Positions 1 to 8,562 are shown, counted from the first letter of the stretch. The stretch: DNA of 64,000 nt from Streptomyces sp. LBL (GCF_029893585.1 NZ_JARXYX010000012.1:62001-126000); one strand, 5' to 3'. Program-made: numbers and translations. The notes: generated from the letters alone by a model not told the origin.

Positions 1-790
1 GCAGGTCGCGGTCCACCTCGGCGAAGGCGGCGGCGGTCGCCGGGATCTTCAGCCGGGTCGCCATACGACGCACCATCCGCCGTACCTTGTCGCGGTCGCT
101 CGCCTCGGGCGACCCGCTCTGCAGCACGGCCCGCCGGAACAGTCCCTGGGCCTGCGGGGCGGCCAGCAGGGCGCCGGTGCTGATCGCCCCGGCGGACTGG
201 CCGGCCAGGGTCACTCGGTAGGGGTCGCCGCCGAAGGCCGCGATCGACGCGCGCACCCAGTGCAGGGCGGCGAGTTGGTCGCGCAGGCCGGGGTTGGCGG
301 GGGCGTCCGGGAACAGGCCGTACCCCTCGACGCCGAGCCGGTAGTTCACGGAGACGAGGACGACGCCGTCGCGGGCGAAGGAGTGCCCGTCGTACACGGG
401 CACCGCCGAGGAACCCCGGGTCAGGGCGCCGCCGTGCAGCCACACGATCACCGGGAGCCGGGCGCCTGGGCCCGGCTCCGGTGTCCACACGTTCAGATTG
501 AGGCAGTCGTCGCCCGGTACCAACGGGTCGGACAGGTAGTGCGCGAAGGCTTCCGAGTACGGCGGTTTCGGCGCCGTCGGTCCGAAGGCGCCCGCGTCCC
601 GCACGCCGTCCCAGGGCTCGGGCGGCTCCGGCGGCATGAACCGTCGGGGTCCGAACGGCGGGGCCGCGTAGGGGATGCCCCGGAACACCGCGACACCGTG
701 TTCGTACCGGCCCCTTACGGCCCCGTACGGCGTCCTGACCACAGGTTCTGTCTGGTCCACCCCAGGTTCTGTCTGGTCCGCTGCCGTCAT
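1..790 (-). CDS. Type-B carboxylesterase (para-nitrobenzyl esterase type), 3' end cut by window edge
   Basis: The first 263 residues of an alpha/beta-hydrolase ester hydrolase read cleanly on the minus strand from ATG at 790. Visible motifs are the N-terminal TPYGAVRGRYEHGVAVFRGI block, the oxyanion-hole WLHGGAL, and the nucleophile elbow AGQSAGA (Ser in the GxSxG context). This is the carboxylesterase/cholinesterase family, which hydrolyses esters of organic alcohols. The acid and His of the triad lie beyond the left edge. There is no signal peptide, so it is probably cytoplasmic. The N-terminus has a small duplication (DQTEP twice, direct repeat at about 740-785). It is divergent from a LacI regulator, which might control it. 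The substrate cannot be told from the sequence. Confidence 0.9.
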   Translation of the reverse strand, partial: MTAADQTEPGVDQTEPVVRTPYGAVRGRYEHGVAVFRGIPYAAPPFGPRRFMPPEPPEPWDGVRDAGAFGPTAPKPPYSEAFAHYLSDPLVPGDDCLNLNVWTPEPGPGARLPVIVWLHGGALTRGSSAVPVYDGHSFARDGVVLVSVNYRLGVEGYGLFPDAPANPGLRDQLAALHWVRASIAAFGGDPYRVTLAGQSAGAISTGALLAAPQAQGLFRRAVLQSGSPEASDRDKVRRMVRRMATRLKIPATAAAFAEVDRDL

Positions 791-840
791 CCGCCCACCA
801 GCCTCCCGTGCCGCGCTCGCGCACCGTGAAGACCAGAGCA

Positions 841-1014
841 TCACAGAGGTCGCAGGTATTCCTGCGCACGAGCGCGGTGGTGCGGCTGTTCGGCGTACGT
901 CGGCGTACCGAAACCCGGCTGGTCGAACCCGCCGCCGTAGCTGCCGTCGTAGGTGCCGCCGTAGCTGCCGTCGTAGCTGCCTCGTAGCCGCCCCGCGTTC
1001 GAAGTTTCGAAAGT
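841..1014 (-). pseudogene. Start-less Gly/Tyr-rich coding remnant
   Basis: On the minus strand an open stretch of 57 codons ends at a TGA (841-843) and is bounded upstream by an in-frame TGA (1015-1017). It reads SYDGSYGGTYDGSYGGGFDQ followed by PGFGTPTYAEQ, a Gly/Tyr-rich repeat typical of C-terminal tails of actinobacterial proteins. It has no ATG, GTG or TTG start. It looks like the tail of a deleted gene. It lies in the gap between the esterase and lacI-like genes. It could also be chance repeat sequence; the composition is suggestive, not proof. Confidence 0.3.
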
Positions 1015-1115
1015 TCAGGACCATCAAGACCTGCGAAGTCCGGCCTCTTCCCGACTTCGTGCGGTGAACCTAGGGTAGGAAGCGCTTACTATTCCGCGCT
1101 GGTCGAAACTTTTCA
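998..1115. promoter_or_regulatory. Candidate LacI-family operators upstream of the LacI regulator gene
   Basis: Three palindrome-like elements sit in front of the regulator gene: TTCGAAGTTTCGAAAGTTC at 998-1016, GGAAGCGCTTACT at 1078-1090 (AAGCGCTT core), and TCGAAACTTTTC at 1103-1114. CGAA...TTCG and AAGCGCTT cores are typical of operators read by Streptomyces LacI/GalR regulators of sugar-degradation genes. Autoregulation is inferred. Core promoter boxes were not assigned. Confidence 0.4.
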
Positions 1116-1148
1116 TGGCCCTCGGGCGGGCCGGAGAGGTGGTTCCCG

Positions 1149-2210
1149 ATGGTCCGTACGGGGAGTGCGAGTGTGGCCGCCGGGCCGACCTTGGCGGTCG
1201 TGGCCCGCGAGGCCAGGGTGTCCGTGCCGACCGCCTCCAAGGTGGTCAACGGCCGTGCGGACGTGGCACCGGAGACCCGCCGCCGGGTCACGGAGGCCCT
1301 GGACCGGCTGGGTTACGTCCGCAGACCCCGCTTCGACGCGGTGAAGTCCTCGGGCCTGGTCGACCTGGTCGTGCACTCGCTGGACAGTTCCTGGTCGGGG
1401 GCGGTGCTGCACGGGGTGGAATCGGCGGCCCACGACGCGGGGCTGGAGGTGGTGGTGTCGGCGGGCCCCACCCGGACCCGCGGCAGCGGCCCCGAGCGGG
1501 GCTGGCTGGACAAGCTCGTCGCCCGCGGCTCCTCGGGCGTGCTGTTCCATCTGGCCGAGCTGACGGAGTCGCAGTACGCCTGGCTGGACCAGCACCGGAT
1601 CCCGTACGTGCTGATCGACCCGGTGCTGGAGCCCCCGCCGGGCGTGCTGTCGGTGGGCGCGGCGAACTGGCAGGGCGGGGTGACGGCGACGGAGCATCTG
1701 CTGGCGCTGGGCCACGAGCGTATCGCCGTCATCGCCGGTCACCCGCACAAGATGTGCAGCAGCACGCGGGTCGACGGTTACCGTTCGGCACTCGCGTCCG
1801 CCGGGGTCGGGCACCGCCCCGAGTACGTCTGCCACGCCGACTTCGACGAGGGCGTCGCCCGCCACCGCATGCTGGAACTCCTCGACCTGCCCGAGCCGCC
1901 CACGGCCGTCTTCGTCTGCTCGGACCGCATGGCGCTGGGCGTCTACCGGGCCCTGTCCGAGCGGGAGTTGCGGGTACCGGACGACATGAGCGTCGTAGGC
2001 TTCGACGACCTCCCCGAGGCCCGCTGGCTCACCCCGCCCCTCACCACGGTCCGCCAGCCACTGTCGGAGGTGGCGGCGACGGCCCTCCGTCTGCTGGTGC
2101 GGATGATGGACGGTGACCGTCCGGAGAGCACGCGGACGGAGCTGTCGACGCGGTTGGTGGCGCGGGCGAGTACGGCGACGGCGAGGGCGAGTACGTCGGC
2201 GGCGAGGTGA
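1149..2210 (+). CDS. LacI/GalR-family transcriptional regulator
   Basis: 353 residues, the usual family length. The N-terminal helix-turn-helix is at about residues 13-38 (LAVVAREARVSVPTASKVVN) followed by the hinge ETRRRVTEALDRLGY. The rest is a periplasmic-binding-protein-like effector domain with GVLFHL, GHERIAVIAGH, AVFVCSDRMALGVYRAL and DDMSVVGFDDLPEA. Such proteins usually repress sugar-utilisation genes and release DNA on binding a sugar. ATG at 1149 is preceded by a GAGAGG ribosome site. The C-terminus is an Ala/Ser/Thr/Arg-rich tail. Palindromic sites lie just upstream. The target may be the divergent esterase or a gene now lost from the gap; the inducer is unknown. Confidence 0.92.
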   Translation: MVRTGSASVAAGPTLAVVAREARVSVPTASKVVNGRADVAPETRRRVTEALDRLGYVRRPRFDAVKSSGLVDLVVHSLDSSWSGAVLHGVESAAHDAGLEVVVSAGPTRTRGSGPERGWLDKLVARGSSGVLFHLAELTESQYAWLDQHRIPYVLIDPVLEPPPGVLSVGAANWQGGVTATEHLLALGHERIAVIAGHPHKMCSSTRVDGYRSALASAGVGHRPEYVCHADFDEGVARHRMLELLDLPEPPTAVFVCSDRMALGVYRALSERELRVPDDMSVVGFDDLPEARWLTPPLTTVRQPLSEVAATALRLLVRMMDGDRPESTRTELSTRLVARASTATARASTSAAR

Positions 2211-2479
2211 GGAGCGGCCGTGAGCCGTCCGGCTCCGACTCCCTTGTGGTAGCGCGGAGGCCGACTGTCGTTGATGATGTCCGTGTGACCAACCGCATCA
2301 GCGCTCTGATCTCGGCCTTCGGCGTCCTTGCCGCCATGATGCTGCTCGCCATGGCCGTTGGCGAGTACCGTTCCGGGGCATCGGCCCTCTGGATCGCCGC
2401 TGGAGCTGTGATCTTCCTCAGCACCCTGTACACGCTCGTACGGGACGTGCGGCGGCTCCGCACAGGGCGGACGACCTGA
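2207..2479 (+). CDS. Small two-helix membrane protein
   Basis: A 90-codon frame starts with GTG at 2207, overlapping the LacI stop as GTGA. A second GTG at 2285 gives a more plausible 64-residue protein. Two hydrophobic segments follow: ISALISAFGVLAAMMLLAMAV and SALWIAAGAVIFLSTLYTLV, with basic C-terminal residues (RDVRRLRTGR). That suggests a small integral membrane protein. I do not recognise a family. The start is uncertain because neither GTG has a strong Shine-Dalgarno sequence. Function unknown. Confidence 0.6.
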   Translation: MRSGREPSGSDSLVVARRPTVVDDVRVTNRISALISAFGVLAAMMLLAMAVGEYRSGASALWIAAGAVIFLSTLYTLVRDVRRLRTGRTT

Positions 2480-2620
2480 CGGCGGAGGTACGGAGCGATC
2501 GTGGCGTTCCTGCCGAGCCCCGACAGTCAGGCGGAGCTACTGAGCTGCGTGGGTCCGTGGCCTTCGGGTGAGTCCGATTCGTTCAAGACGCCCCGCCGCC
2601 GTCCCGCCTACGGTGGCCGT

Positions 2621-3025
2621 ATGAGTCCACGATTCGATGCCATCGGCCTGGTGGCCTCCGACCTCGCCGCCTCCGTCGCCTTCTACCGCCGTCTCGGTTT
2701 CGCCTTTCCGGAGGGCGCCGATGACCAGCCGCACGTCGAGGCCGAACTACCGGGCGGGCTGCGGCTGATGCTCGACACGGAGGACACCGTGCGGTCCTTC
2801 AACCCCGGATGGCAGCCGCCGACCGGAGGACGCCGGGCAGGGCTCGCCCTGCTGTGCGACAGTCCGGCCGAGGTCGACTCGGTGTACGAGGACATGGTGG
2901 CCGCCGGTCACCACGGCGAGCTCAAGCCCTGGAACGCCGTGTGGGGTCAGCGTTACGCGACCCTGCTCGACCCGGACGGCAACGGCGTCGACCTGTTCGC
3001 GCCGCTACCCGGAGCGGGCCAGTAG
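2621..3025 (+). CDS. VOC-family (glyoxalase/bleomycin-resistance-like) protein
   Basis: 134 residues from ATG at 2621 (MSPRFDAIGLVASDLAASVAFYRRLGF), the typical opening of a vicinal-oxygen-chelate domain. Two beta-alpha-beta-beta-beta modules follow, ending in WGQRYATLLDPDGNGVDLFAP, the conserved VOC end. Length matches single-domain VOC proteins, which bind metals or small toxic or reactive compounds as dimers. An upstream in-frame ATG at 2501 gives only low-complexity residues and is not favoured. The last 21 bases overlap the 3' end of the convergent AraC gene, so the two messages would be antisense there. Confidence 0.85.
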   Translation: MSPRFDAIGLVASDLAASVAFYRRLGFAFPEGADDQPHVEAELPGGLRLMLDTEDTVRSFNPGWQPPTGGRRAGLALLCDSPAEVDSVYEDMVAAGHHGELKPWNAVWGQRYATLLDPDGNGVDLFAPLPGAGQ

Positions 3026-3715
3026 GCGGCTGAGCGGCGTTCCCGTCAACTCCCGTACGTCCCGCGCCAGATGGGCCTGGTCGGCGAAGCCGGACCGGGC
3101 CGCCGTCTCCGCGAGGGGGATCCCGGCGCGGGCCAGCGCGAGGGCACGTTGCAGTCGGAGGATCCGGGCGAGCGTCTTGGGACCGTAGCCGAAGGACGTC
3201 AGGGAACGGCGGTGCAACTGACGGGCGCCGAGGCCGAGTTCGTCGGCGGTGGCGGCGATCGGGCGGCCCGCGTCGAGGGCGGTGACGAGCCGTCGTAGAA
3301 GCGGGTCGGGGGGTTCTGCGGCGGAGGCCCAGCGCAGCGCCACCTCCTCCAGGCCGCTCGCCGGGTCGTCGGCCGCGTTCACCTGCGTGGCGAGCCGCCG
3401 CACCTCGGCGGCTGGGCGCAGGTCGGCCAGCGGCACACGCCGGTCGCGCAGCTCGTGCGCGGGGACGCCCAGGAGGGCGGGCGCCGTGCCGGGGTAGAAG
3501 CGGACGCCCGCCCAGCTCGTCGGGGTGCCCTGGGTGACGTACGCGCGCGTGTCGGGTCCGGCGACCAGCAGTCGCCCCTCGTTCCACAGCAGGTCCATGC
3601 AGCCGTCGGGCAGGACCGGACCGGCGCCGGCCCCCGACGGGGTGTTCGTCCACACCACCGCTCCGGCCAGCCGGGACGCCCTCTGCTCGTACACGTACGC
3701 CAGGCTACGTCGCAT
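3005..3715 (-). CDS. AraC-family transcriptional regulator
   Basis: 236 residues. The N-terminal part (VLPDGCMDLLWNEGRLLVAGPDTRAYV) matches the sensor region of the short AraC regulators that carry a DUF6597-like domain. The C-terminal part has the two-helix-turn-helix AraC domain (LGLGARQLHRRSLTSFGYGPKTLARILRLQRAL ... GFADQAHLARDVRELTG). Such regulators are often paired with VOC or SRPBCC genes, and a VOC gene is convergent here with overlapping ends. Inducer and targets are unknown. Confidence 0.88.
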   Translation of the reverse strand: MRRSLAYVYEQRASRLAGAVVWTNTPSGAGAGPVLPDGCMDLLWNEGRLLVAGPDTRAYVTQGTPTSWAGVRFYPGTAPALLGVPAHELRDRRVPLADLRPAAEVRRLATQVNAADDPASGLEEVALRWASAAEPPDPLLRRLVTALDAGRPIAATADELGLGARQLHRRSLTSFGYGPKTLARILRLQRALALARAGIPLAETAARSGFADQAHLARDVRELTGTPLSRLLARSG

Positions 3716-3881
3716 CCCAGGGCCCGTGCGGCCGACCGGCTCCCAGGGCCTCTGCGGCCGACCGGCCGGGACGGTTCAGGACTGCCCGCGCGCCGGCCAC
3801 GGACCCCAGCACCGGCACCGGCACTGCCGACAGATCTCGAGCCGGCCTGTCGCCCGGTCGTCGATGCCCGCCACCGGCTGA

Positions 3882-3901
3882 CCGCCCGATGTGGCGGGCG
3901 G
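3882..3901 (-). terminator. Hairpin downstream of the ATPase fragment
   Basis: Seven-base perfect stem CCGCCCG (3882-3888) and CGGGCGG (3895-3901) with a six-base loop, four bases past the stop of the minus-strand ATPase fragment. There is no clear U-tract, as is common in Streptomyces terminators. Confidence 0.45.
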
Positions 3902-3904
3902 ACC

Positions 3905-4264
3905 TCAACTCTTGACGGCCTCCGCGATCTGCAGTGCGGCCTGGGCGGGAGTGAGGTGCGTGGTGTCGACGACATCGGCCTCACCGTGCAGCCACGTGCG
4001 GGCCGCCTCGGCGTAGGGCTCGAGGTATTTGAGGCGGAACGAGGAGGGGCCAAGGACGGTGTCCCCCGCGATGCGTCCGCGGAGAGTGTCCTGGTCAGCG
4101 TGGAGAACGAAGTGCCTCACCGGGATGGCATGGTGGGCGAGGCCCGCGCTGATCTCGCGCCAGTACTGCTCGACCAGGACGGTCATGGGACCCGACGGTA
4201 GCGCTGTACGGGCGCCAGGGACCACACCAGGAGCGCGGAAACGAAACGGGGACCGCCGCCTCAC
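3905..4264 (-). pseudogene. 5'-truncated AAA-type ATP-binding protein
   Basis: The readable part (TVLVEQYWREISAGLAHH, HFVLHADQDTLRGRI, FRLKYLEPYAEAARTWLH, VVDTTHLTPAQAAL) matches the C-terminal half of the small Streptomyces ATP-binding proteins of about 180 residues that begin with a P-loop (WINGAFGxGKT). Here the P-loop half is absent. Translation of 4187-4330 in all minus-strand frames shows only Arg/Pro-rich noise and no GxGKT. The frame can start at 4264 or at ATG 4186. Without a Walker A motif it cannot bind ATP in the normal way. I infer a deletion remnant. Confidence 0.65.
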
Positions 4265-4299
4265 CGCGATCCCGTCGGCGACTGACCGGGCACGGCTGA

Positions 4300-4371
4300 C
4301 GCGTCCACGCGGCGATCGCGTTCGCCTTCGTCACCCCCGACGGCCAGGACTGCGGCCAGGTATCCGGCTAG
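4300..4371 (+). pseudogene. Orphan C-terminal coding scrap
   Basis: On the plus strand the frame ending at TAG 4369-4371 reads VHAAIAFAFVTPDGQDCGQVSG with no start codon nearby. It looks protein-like but is too short to assign. It sits between the truncated ATPase gene and the BrkB gene, whose stop it overlaps. It may be debris of the same deletion that removed the ATPase P-loop. Confidence 0.2.
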
Positions 4372-5516
4372 GAATCCTTCGGCTTGTGCGGAGGGTGGGT
4401 GCTCTTGACGTGGGTGCGCAGGCGGGACGTCACGTCCTCCGGGGGCAGGAAGCGGGACCAGCGTTCCGGGAACTCGGAGGGCATGTCCGGGTCGTCGGGG
4501 TCGCCCGGGTCGGTGTCGCGGGCCGCGGCGGCGCGGGCGACGTACTGGGCGACCTGGGCCTCACGCAGGCGATCGTTGGCGGCGCGGGCGGCGGCTGTCG
4601 CGGCGGCCGGCCAGACGCGGTCGATGGCGGCGTTGACCGCGGCTCCGACGAGGACCGCGAACGCGGACACGCCGATCCACAGGAGGACGGCGACGGGTGC
4701 GGCGAGGGAGCCGTAGATGGTGGGGCCCTCGACCGTGTTGGTGAGGTAGATGCGCAGCAGGAAGCTGCCGAGGACCCACATGGCGAGGGCGACCAGAGCG
4801 CCGGGGACGTCCTCGATCCACGGGGAGCGGACCGGGACGGACACGTGGTAGAGCGTGGTCAGGAAGACGATGGAGAGGACGATGACCACGGGCCAGTACA
4901 GGACCTGCACGACGGTCGTCGACCACGGCACGATGTTCACCACCGCGTCCGGCCCGGCCACCATCAGCGGCAGCGCGATCGAGCCGATCAGCAGGGCCAC
5001 GACGAACAGCAGGAACGCCATGATGCGGGTCCTGACGATGCCCCGGACGCCGTCGAGGCCGTACATGACGGTGATGGTGTCTATGAAGACGTTCACCGCG
5101 CGGGAGCCCGACCACAGGGCGAACAGGAAGCCGATGGAGATGACGTCGGGCCGGCCGCCCTTCATCACGTCGTGCAGGATCGGCTCGGCGATCTGGGCGA
5201 CGCCCTTGTCGGACAGGACCGTGCGGGAGGCTTCCAGGAGATTGTTCTCCAGGCCCGCGATGCTGTCGGCGCCGGTCCAGGCGTCGACGTAGCCGAGCAG
5301 CCCGATCATGCTGAGCAGCAGCGGCGGCACGGACAGCAGCGTGAAGAACGCGGCCTCGGCCGCGAGTCCGAGGATCCGGTACTCCATGCACGAGTTGACG
5401 GTGTCCTTGAGCAGCAGCCAGGCGGTCCGGCGCTTCGAGACGTCGCGATAGAGCGCACGCGCCCGGTGGAGACGGCCGGAGGGGGGCCGCTGGGGGGATT
5501 CACTTGCTGACTGCAC
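4368..5516 (-). CDS. YihY/BrkB-family integral membrane protein
   Basis: 382 residues. After a basic cytoplasmic N-terminus (DVSKRRTAWLLLKDTVNSCMEYR) come about six hydrophobic segments: LGLAAEAAFFTLLSVPPLLLSM, ISIGFLFALWSGSRAVNVFI, IMAFLLFVVALLIGSIALPL, VQVLYWPVVIVLSIVFLTTL, ALVALAMWVLGSFLLRIYL and LAAPVAVLLWIGVSAFAVLV. The AAEAAFFTLLSVPPLLL and YGSLAAPVAVLLW blocks are hallmarks of the family once misnamed ribonuclease BN. The true role is unclear; an envelope or export role is suspected. A charged Asp/Pro-rich cytoplasmic tail ends the protein. It is a single-gene unit facing away from the Pls-like gene. Confidence 0.9.
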   Translation of the reverse strand: MQSASESPQRPPSGRLHRARALYRDVSKRRTAWLLLKDTVNSCMEYRILGLAAEAAFFTLLSVPPLLLSMIGLLGYVDAWTGADSIAGLENNLLEASRTVLSDKGVAQIAEPILHDVMKGGRPDVISIGFLFALWSGSRAVNVFIDTITVMYGLDGVRGIVRTRIMAFLLFVVALLIGSIALPLMVAGPDAVVNIVPWSTTVVQVLYWPVVIVLSIVFLTTLYHVSVPVRSPWIEDVPGALVALAMWVLGSFLLRIYLTNTVEGPTIYGSLAAPVAVLLWIGVSAFAVLVGAAVNAAIDRVWPAAATAAARAANDRLREAQVAQYVARAAAARDTDPGDPDDPDMPSEFPERWSRFLPPEDVTSRLRTHVKSTHPPHKPKDS

Positions 5517-6123
5517 GCTCTAACGGTATCCGTCGCGCGAGGGTCCACTCGTCCCTCGGGTACCCCGGCTCGCGTGGGCGTGCCCGCCGATAACCGTACG
5601 CACGAAAATCGAACCATTTTTCTGTCATGTCCGCGTTGGCTGAAATGTCGGTTATGGAAGCGGAATCCACCGGGCTGATTACACCCGTCGTGCGGTGAGT
5701 TCCCCGGTCAGGGACGGAAGCGGAGCGGCCACCTTTTCGATCCATTCGATGAGCGCCGCCCAAAATGCGCCAATGACCGAAACACCCTTGCCGCATTCAT
5801 GAATCAGTCGTCAGAATTCGGATGGCGTTGACGGCCCCCGACCAGGCCCCTGGCCCCGGACCAGGCCCTTCAGCAGGTCCTTCAGCAGCCCCTTCAGCAG
5901 GTCCTTCACCAGCCCCTTGACCAGGCCTCTTGACCAGGCCTCTTGACCAGGTCCCTTACTGAGCCTCTTGCGGGCCTCTTACCGGGCTCCTCGCCTCAAC
6001 CCGTGGCCATTTCACCCCTCTCACCGCCTCACTCGGGCATCACCACACTCCCCTTGCCCACATTTTCTCAATTTACGTTCCACGCACCAAGAGCCACACC
6101 TAGAGCCGCATCAAGGAGCGCCC
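5517..6123. other. 607-base gap with a tandem-repeat tract, upstream of the Pls-like gene
   Basis: Around 5580-5830 base composition is less GC-rich and no convincing gene is seen; a 98-codon minus-strand frame (5500-5796) has a non-coding look. From about 5838 to 5965 is a degenerate direct-repeat tract built from GACCAGGCCYYT and CCTTCAGCAGG units, including three TTGACCAGG copies in a row (about 5915-5955). The stretch 5966-6110 is C-rich and CA-rich. The ribosome site AAGGAGCG at about 6112 serves the Pls-like gene. The promoter for the Dap cluster should lie here. Confidence 0.5.
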
Positions 6124-8562
6124 GTGGGGGGAAATTCCGGAGTCGGCACCGAAAGCGTTCTCGCTGAAGTGCTGGCCGGCGTCGTACGCAAGGAACACGT
6201 ACCGGTCGACAGCCACTTCTTCGACGATCTGGGTGCCAATTCTCTGGTGATGGCCCACTTCTGCGCCCGGGTCAGGAAACACGCCGACCTGCCGTCGGTG
6301 TCCATGCGGGACGTGTACGGCCATCCGACCATCCGCCGGCTCGCGGCGGCCCTCGCCGGGACACCGGCCGAGGCGCCCGTCACGATCCCGGCCGAGCCGC
6401 CCACGCCGGGCAGCACACCCCGGTACGTGCTGTGCGGGGTTCTGCAGTTCACCGTCTTCGCCGTCTACTGCCTGTCCGTCGGCACGGTCACCGGCCGCGG
6501 CTACGACTGGGTCTCCGGCGCCGACGGCGTGGCCGCGGTCTACGGCCGCTCGGTCGTCTTCGGCGGTGCGCTGTTCACGGGCGCCTGCGTCTTGCCGGTG
6601 CTGGCGAAGTGGCTGCTCGTCGGCCGCTGGAAGGAGACCGACTTCCCGGTGTGGAGCCTCGCCCACCTCCGCTTCTGGACGGTCAAGGCACTGCTGCACG
6701 CCAACCCGATGATCCTGTTCGTGGGCAGCCCGCTGTATGTGCTGTACCTGCGGGCACTGGGCGCGCGCATCGGCCCCGGCGTGACGATCCTGTCCCGCTC
6801 GCTGCCGGTCTGCACCGACCTGCTGACCGTCGGCGCGGGCACGGTGATCCGCAAGGACAGCCACTTCCTGTGCTACCGGGCGCACGCCGGCCGGATCCAC
6901 ACCGGTCGCGTCACCCTGGGCAGCGGGGTGTACGTCGGCGAGAAGACCGTCCTCGACCTCGGCACGACGATGGGTGACGGCTCACAGCTCGGCCACTCCT
7001 CCGCCCTGCACGGCGGTGTCACCGTCCCGGCCGGACAGAGCTGGCACGGCTCCCCGGCACAGCGCACCGACGTCGACCACGTCCGCGTGCCACCGGCGTC
7101 CTGCTCCACCGCGCGCCGGTTCGGGTACGGCCTGGCGGGCCTGGTCCAGACGCTCCTGCTGTACGTCCCGCTCGGCATCGGCGGCGCGTATCTGCTGCTC
7201 GCCCTGGTCCCCGAGCTGGAGGTGCTCCTGGCCCCGGACTCCCCGGACCTGGCGTCGGCCCGCTTCTACGCCGAGGCACTCGCCCTGTCGCTGGCCCTGT
7301 ACGTGGGCTTCCTGGTCCTCGGCGTGGCCGCCGTGACCCTGCTGCCCCGTCTGCTGCGACCGTTCCTGCGCCCGGACCGGGTCTATCCGCTCTACGGCTT
7401 CCACTACTCGGTACAGCGCGCGATCGCCCGCACGACCAACCTCAGGTTCTTCATGTGGCTGTGCGGGGACAGCTCGTACATCGTCCCCTACCTGCGGTCC
7501 ATCGGGTACGACCTGTCCGAGGTGGAGCAGACCGGCTCCAACTTCGGTACGGAGGTGCAGCACGAGACGCCGTACCTGGTCACCGTCGGCCGCGGCACGA
7601 TGGTCGCCGACGGGCTGTCGGTGGTGAACGCCGACGTCTCCGGTACGTCCTTCCGCGTCTCCCGCGCCACGATCGGGCCGCGCAACTTCCTCGGCAACCA
7701 CATCGCCTACCCGGCGGGCGGCCGCACCGGCGACAACTGTCTACTGGCGACCAAGGTGATGGTCCCGCTCGACGGCGCAGTCCGCGAGGATGTGGGCCTG
7801 CTCGGCTCGCCCCCCTTCGAGATCCCGCGCTCGGTGGAGCGCGACACCCGCTTCGACCAGCTGCGTCAGGGCGCCGGACTGGAGCGCCGGCTGAGGTCGA
7901 AGAACCGGTACAACCTGCGCTCGATGGGGCTGTTCCTGTTCGTGCGCTGGCTGCACTGGTTCGCGCTCATGGTCCTCGGTTTCGCCGCGATCGACCTCTA
8001 CGGCGTCCACAGCGGCGTCGGCGGTCTGCTGATCGGCGCCTCGATGATCGTCGGCCTGCCCTTCTCCGTCTGCTACTACGTCCTGGTGGAGCGGCTGATC
8101 TGCCGCTTCCGCCCGCTGCGGCCCCGGCTGTGCTCGATCTACGACCCGCGTTTCTGGCGGCAGGAACGGCTGTGGAAGGTGCCCGACAACCATCTGGCCG
8201 TGCTCAACGGGACCCCGTTCAAGAGCGTCGTCTGGCGGCTGCTGGGCGTCCGGATCGGCCGCCGGGTCTTCGACGATGGCTGCTCCATCACCGAGCGCAC
8301 GCTCACCGCGATCGGCGACGACTGCACACTCGGCGCGCACACCAAGGTGCAGGCCCACTCGCAGGAGGACGGCACCTTCAAGTCCGACCACATCACCATC
8401 GGCGCCGGCTGCACGCTCGGCACCGGCGCACTCGTGCACTACGGCGTCTCGATGGGGGACGGCGCCGTACTCGCCCCCGACTCCTTTCTGATGAAGGGCG
8501 AGCAGATGCCGCCGGGGGCGCGGTGGGGCGGCAATCCGGCGGTCGCACCGCGGCACGCGTGA
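6124..8562 (+). CDS. Pls-like membrane synthetase component: carrier domain plus three membrane-anchored hexapeptide/C-like domains, no adenylation domain
   Basis: 812 residues from GTG 6124 behind AAGGAGCG. Residues about 10-80 are an acyl-carrier domain with FFDDLGANSLVMAHF; Ser40 is the phosphopantetheine site. Then come paired transmembrane stretches (about 105-170, 330-405, 605-655) alternating with three left-handed beta-helix, acyltransferase-like regions rich in GxGxxI hexads (about 215-310, 500-580, 690-795). This is the T-TM-C1-C2-C3 part of epsilon-poly-lysine synthetase (Pls/PosA family) without its N-terminal adenylation domain. In Pls these membrane domains join amino acids iteratively. 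The next gene supplies an adenylation domain in trans. The 41-base gap suggests one operon. The product is inferred, not shown. Confidence 0.85.
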   Translation: MGGNSGVGTESVLAEVLAGVVRKEHVPVDSHFFDDLGANSLVMAHFCARVRKHADLPSVSMRDVYGHPTIRRLAAALAGTPAEAPVTIPAEPPTPGSTPRYVLCGVLQFTVFAVYCLSVGTVTGRGYDWVSGADGVAAVYGRSVVFGGALFTGACVLPVLAKWLLVGRWKETDFPVWSLAHLRFWTVKALLHANPMILFVGSPLYVLYLRALGARIGPGVTILSRSLPVCTDLLTVGAGTVIRKDSHFLCYRAHAGRIHTGRVTLGSGVYVGEKTVLDLGTTMGDGSQLGHSSALHGGVTVPAGQSWHGSPAQRTDVDHVRVPPASCSTARRFGYGLAGLVQTLLLYVPLGIGGAYLLLALVPELEVLLAPDSPDLASARFYAEALALSLALYVGFLVLGVAAVTLLPRLLRPFLRPDRVYPLYGFHYSVQRAIARTTNLRFFMWLCGDSSYIVPYLRSIGYDLSEVEQTGSNFGTEVQHETPYLVTVGRGTMVADGLSVVNADVSGTSFRVSRATIGPRNFLGNHIAYPAGGRTGDNCLLATKVMVPLDGAVREDVGLLGSPPFEIPRSVERDTRFDQLRQGAGLERRLRSKNRYNLRSMGLFLFVRWLHWFALMVLGFAAIDLYGVHSGVGGLLIGASMIVGLPFSVCYYVLVERLICRFRPLRPRLCSIYDPRFWRQERLWKVPDNHLAVLNGTPFKSVVWRLLGVRIGRRVFDDGCSITERTLTAIGDDCTLGAHTKVQAHSQEDGTFKSDHITIGAGCTLGTGALVHYGVSMGDGAVLAPDSFLMKGEQMPPGARWGGNPAVAPRHA

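Noticed and set aside
5500..5796. 98-codon minus-strand ORF upstream of the BrkB gene
   Set aside because: No family resemblance and atypical codon use for this genome; overlaps the BrkB start.
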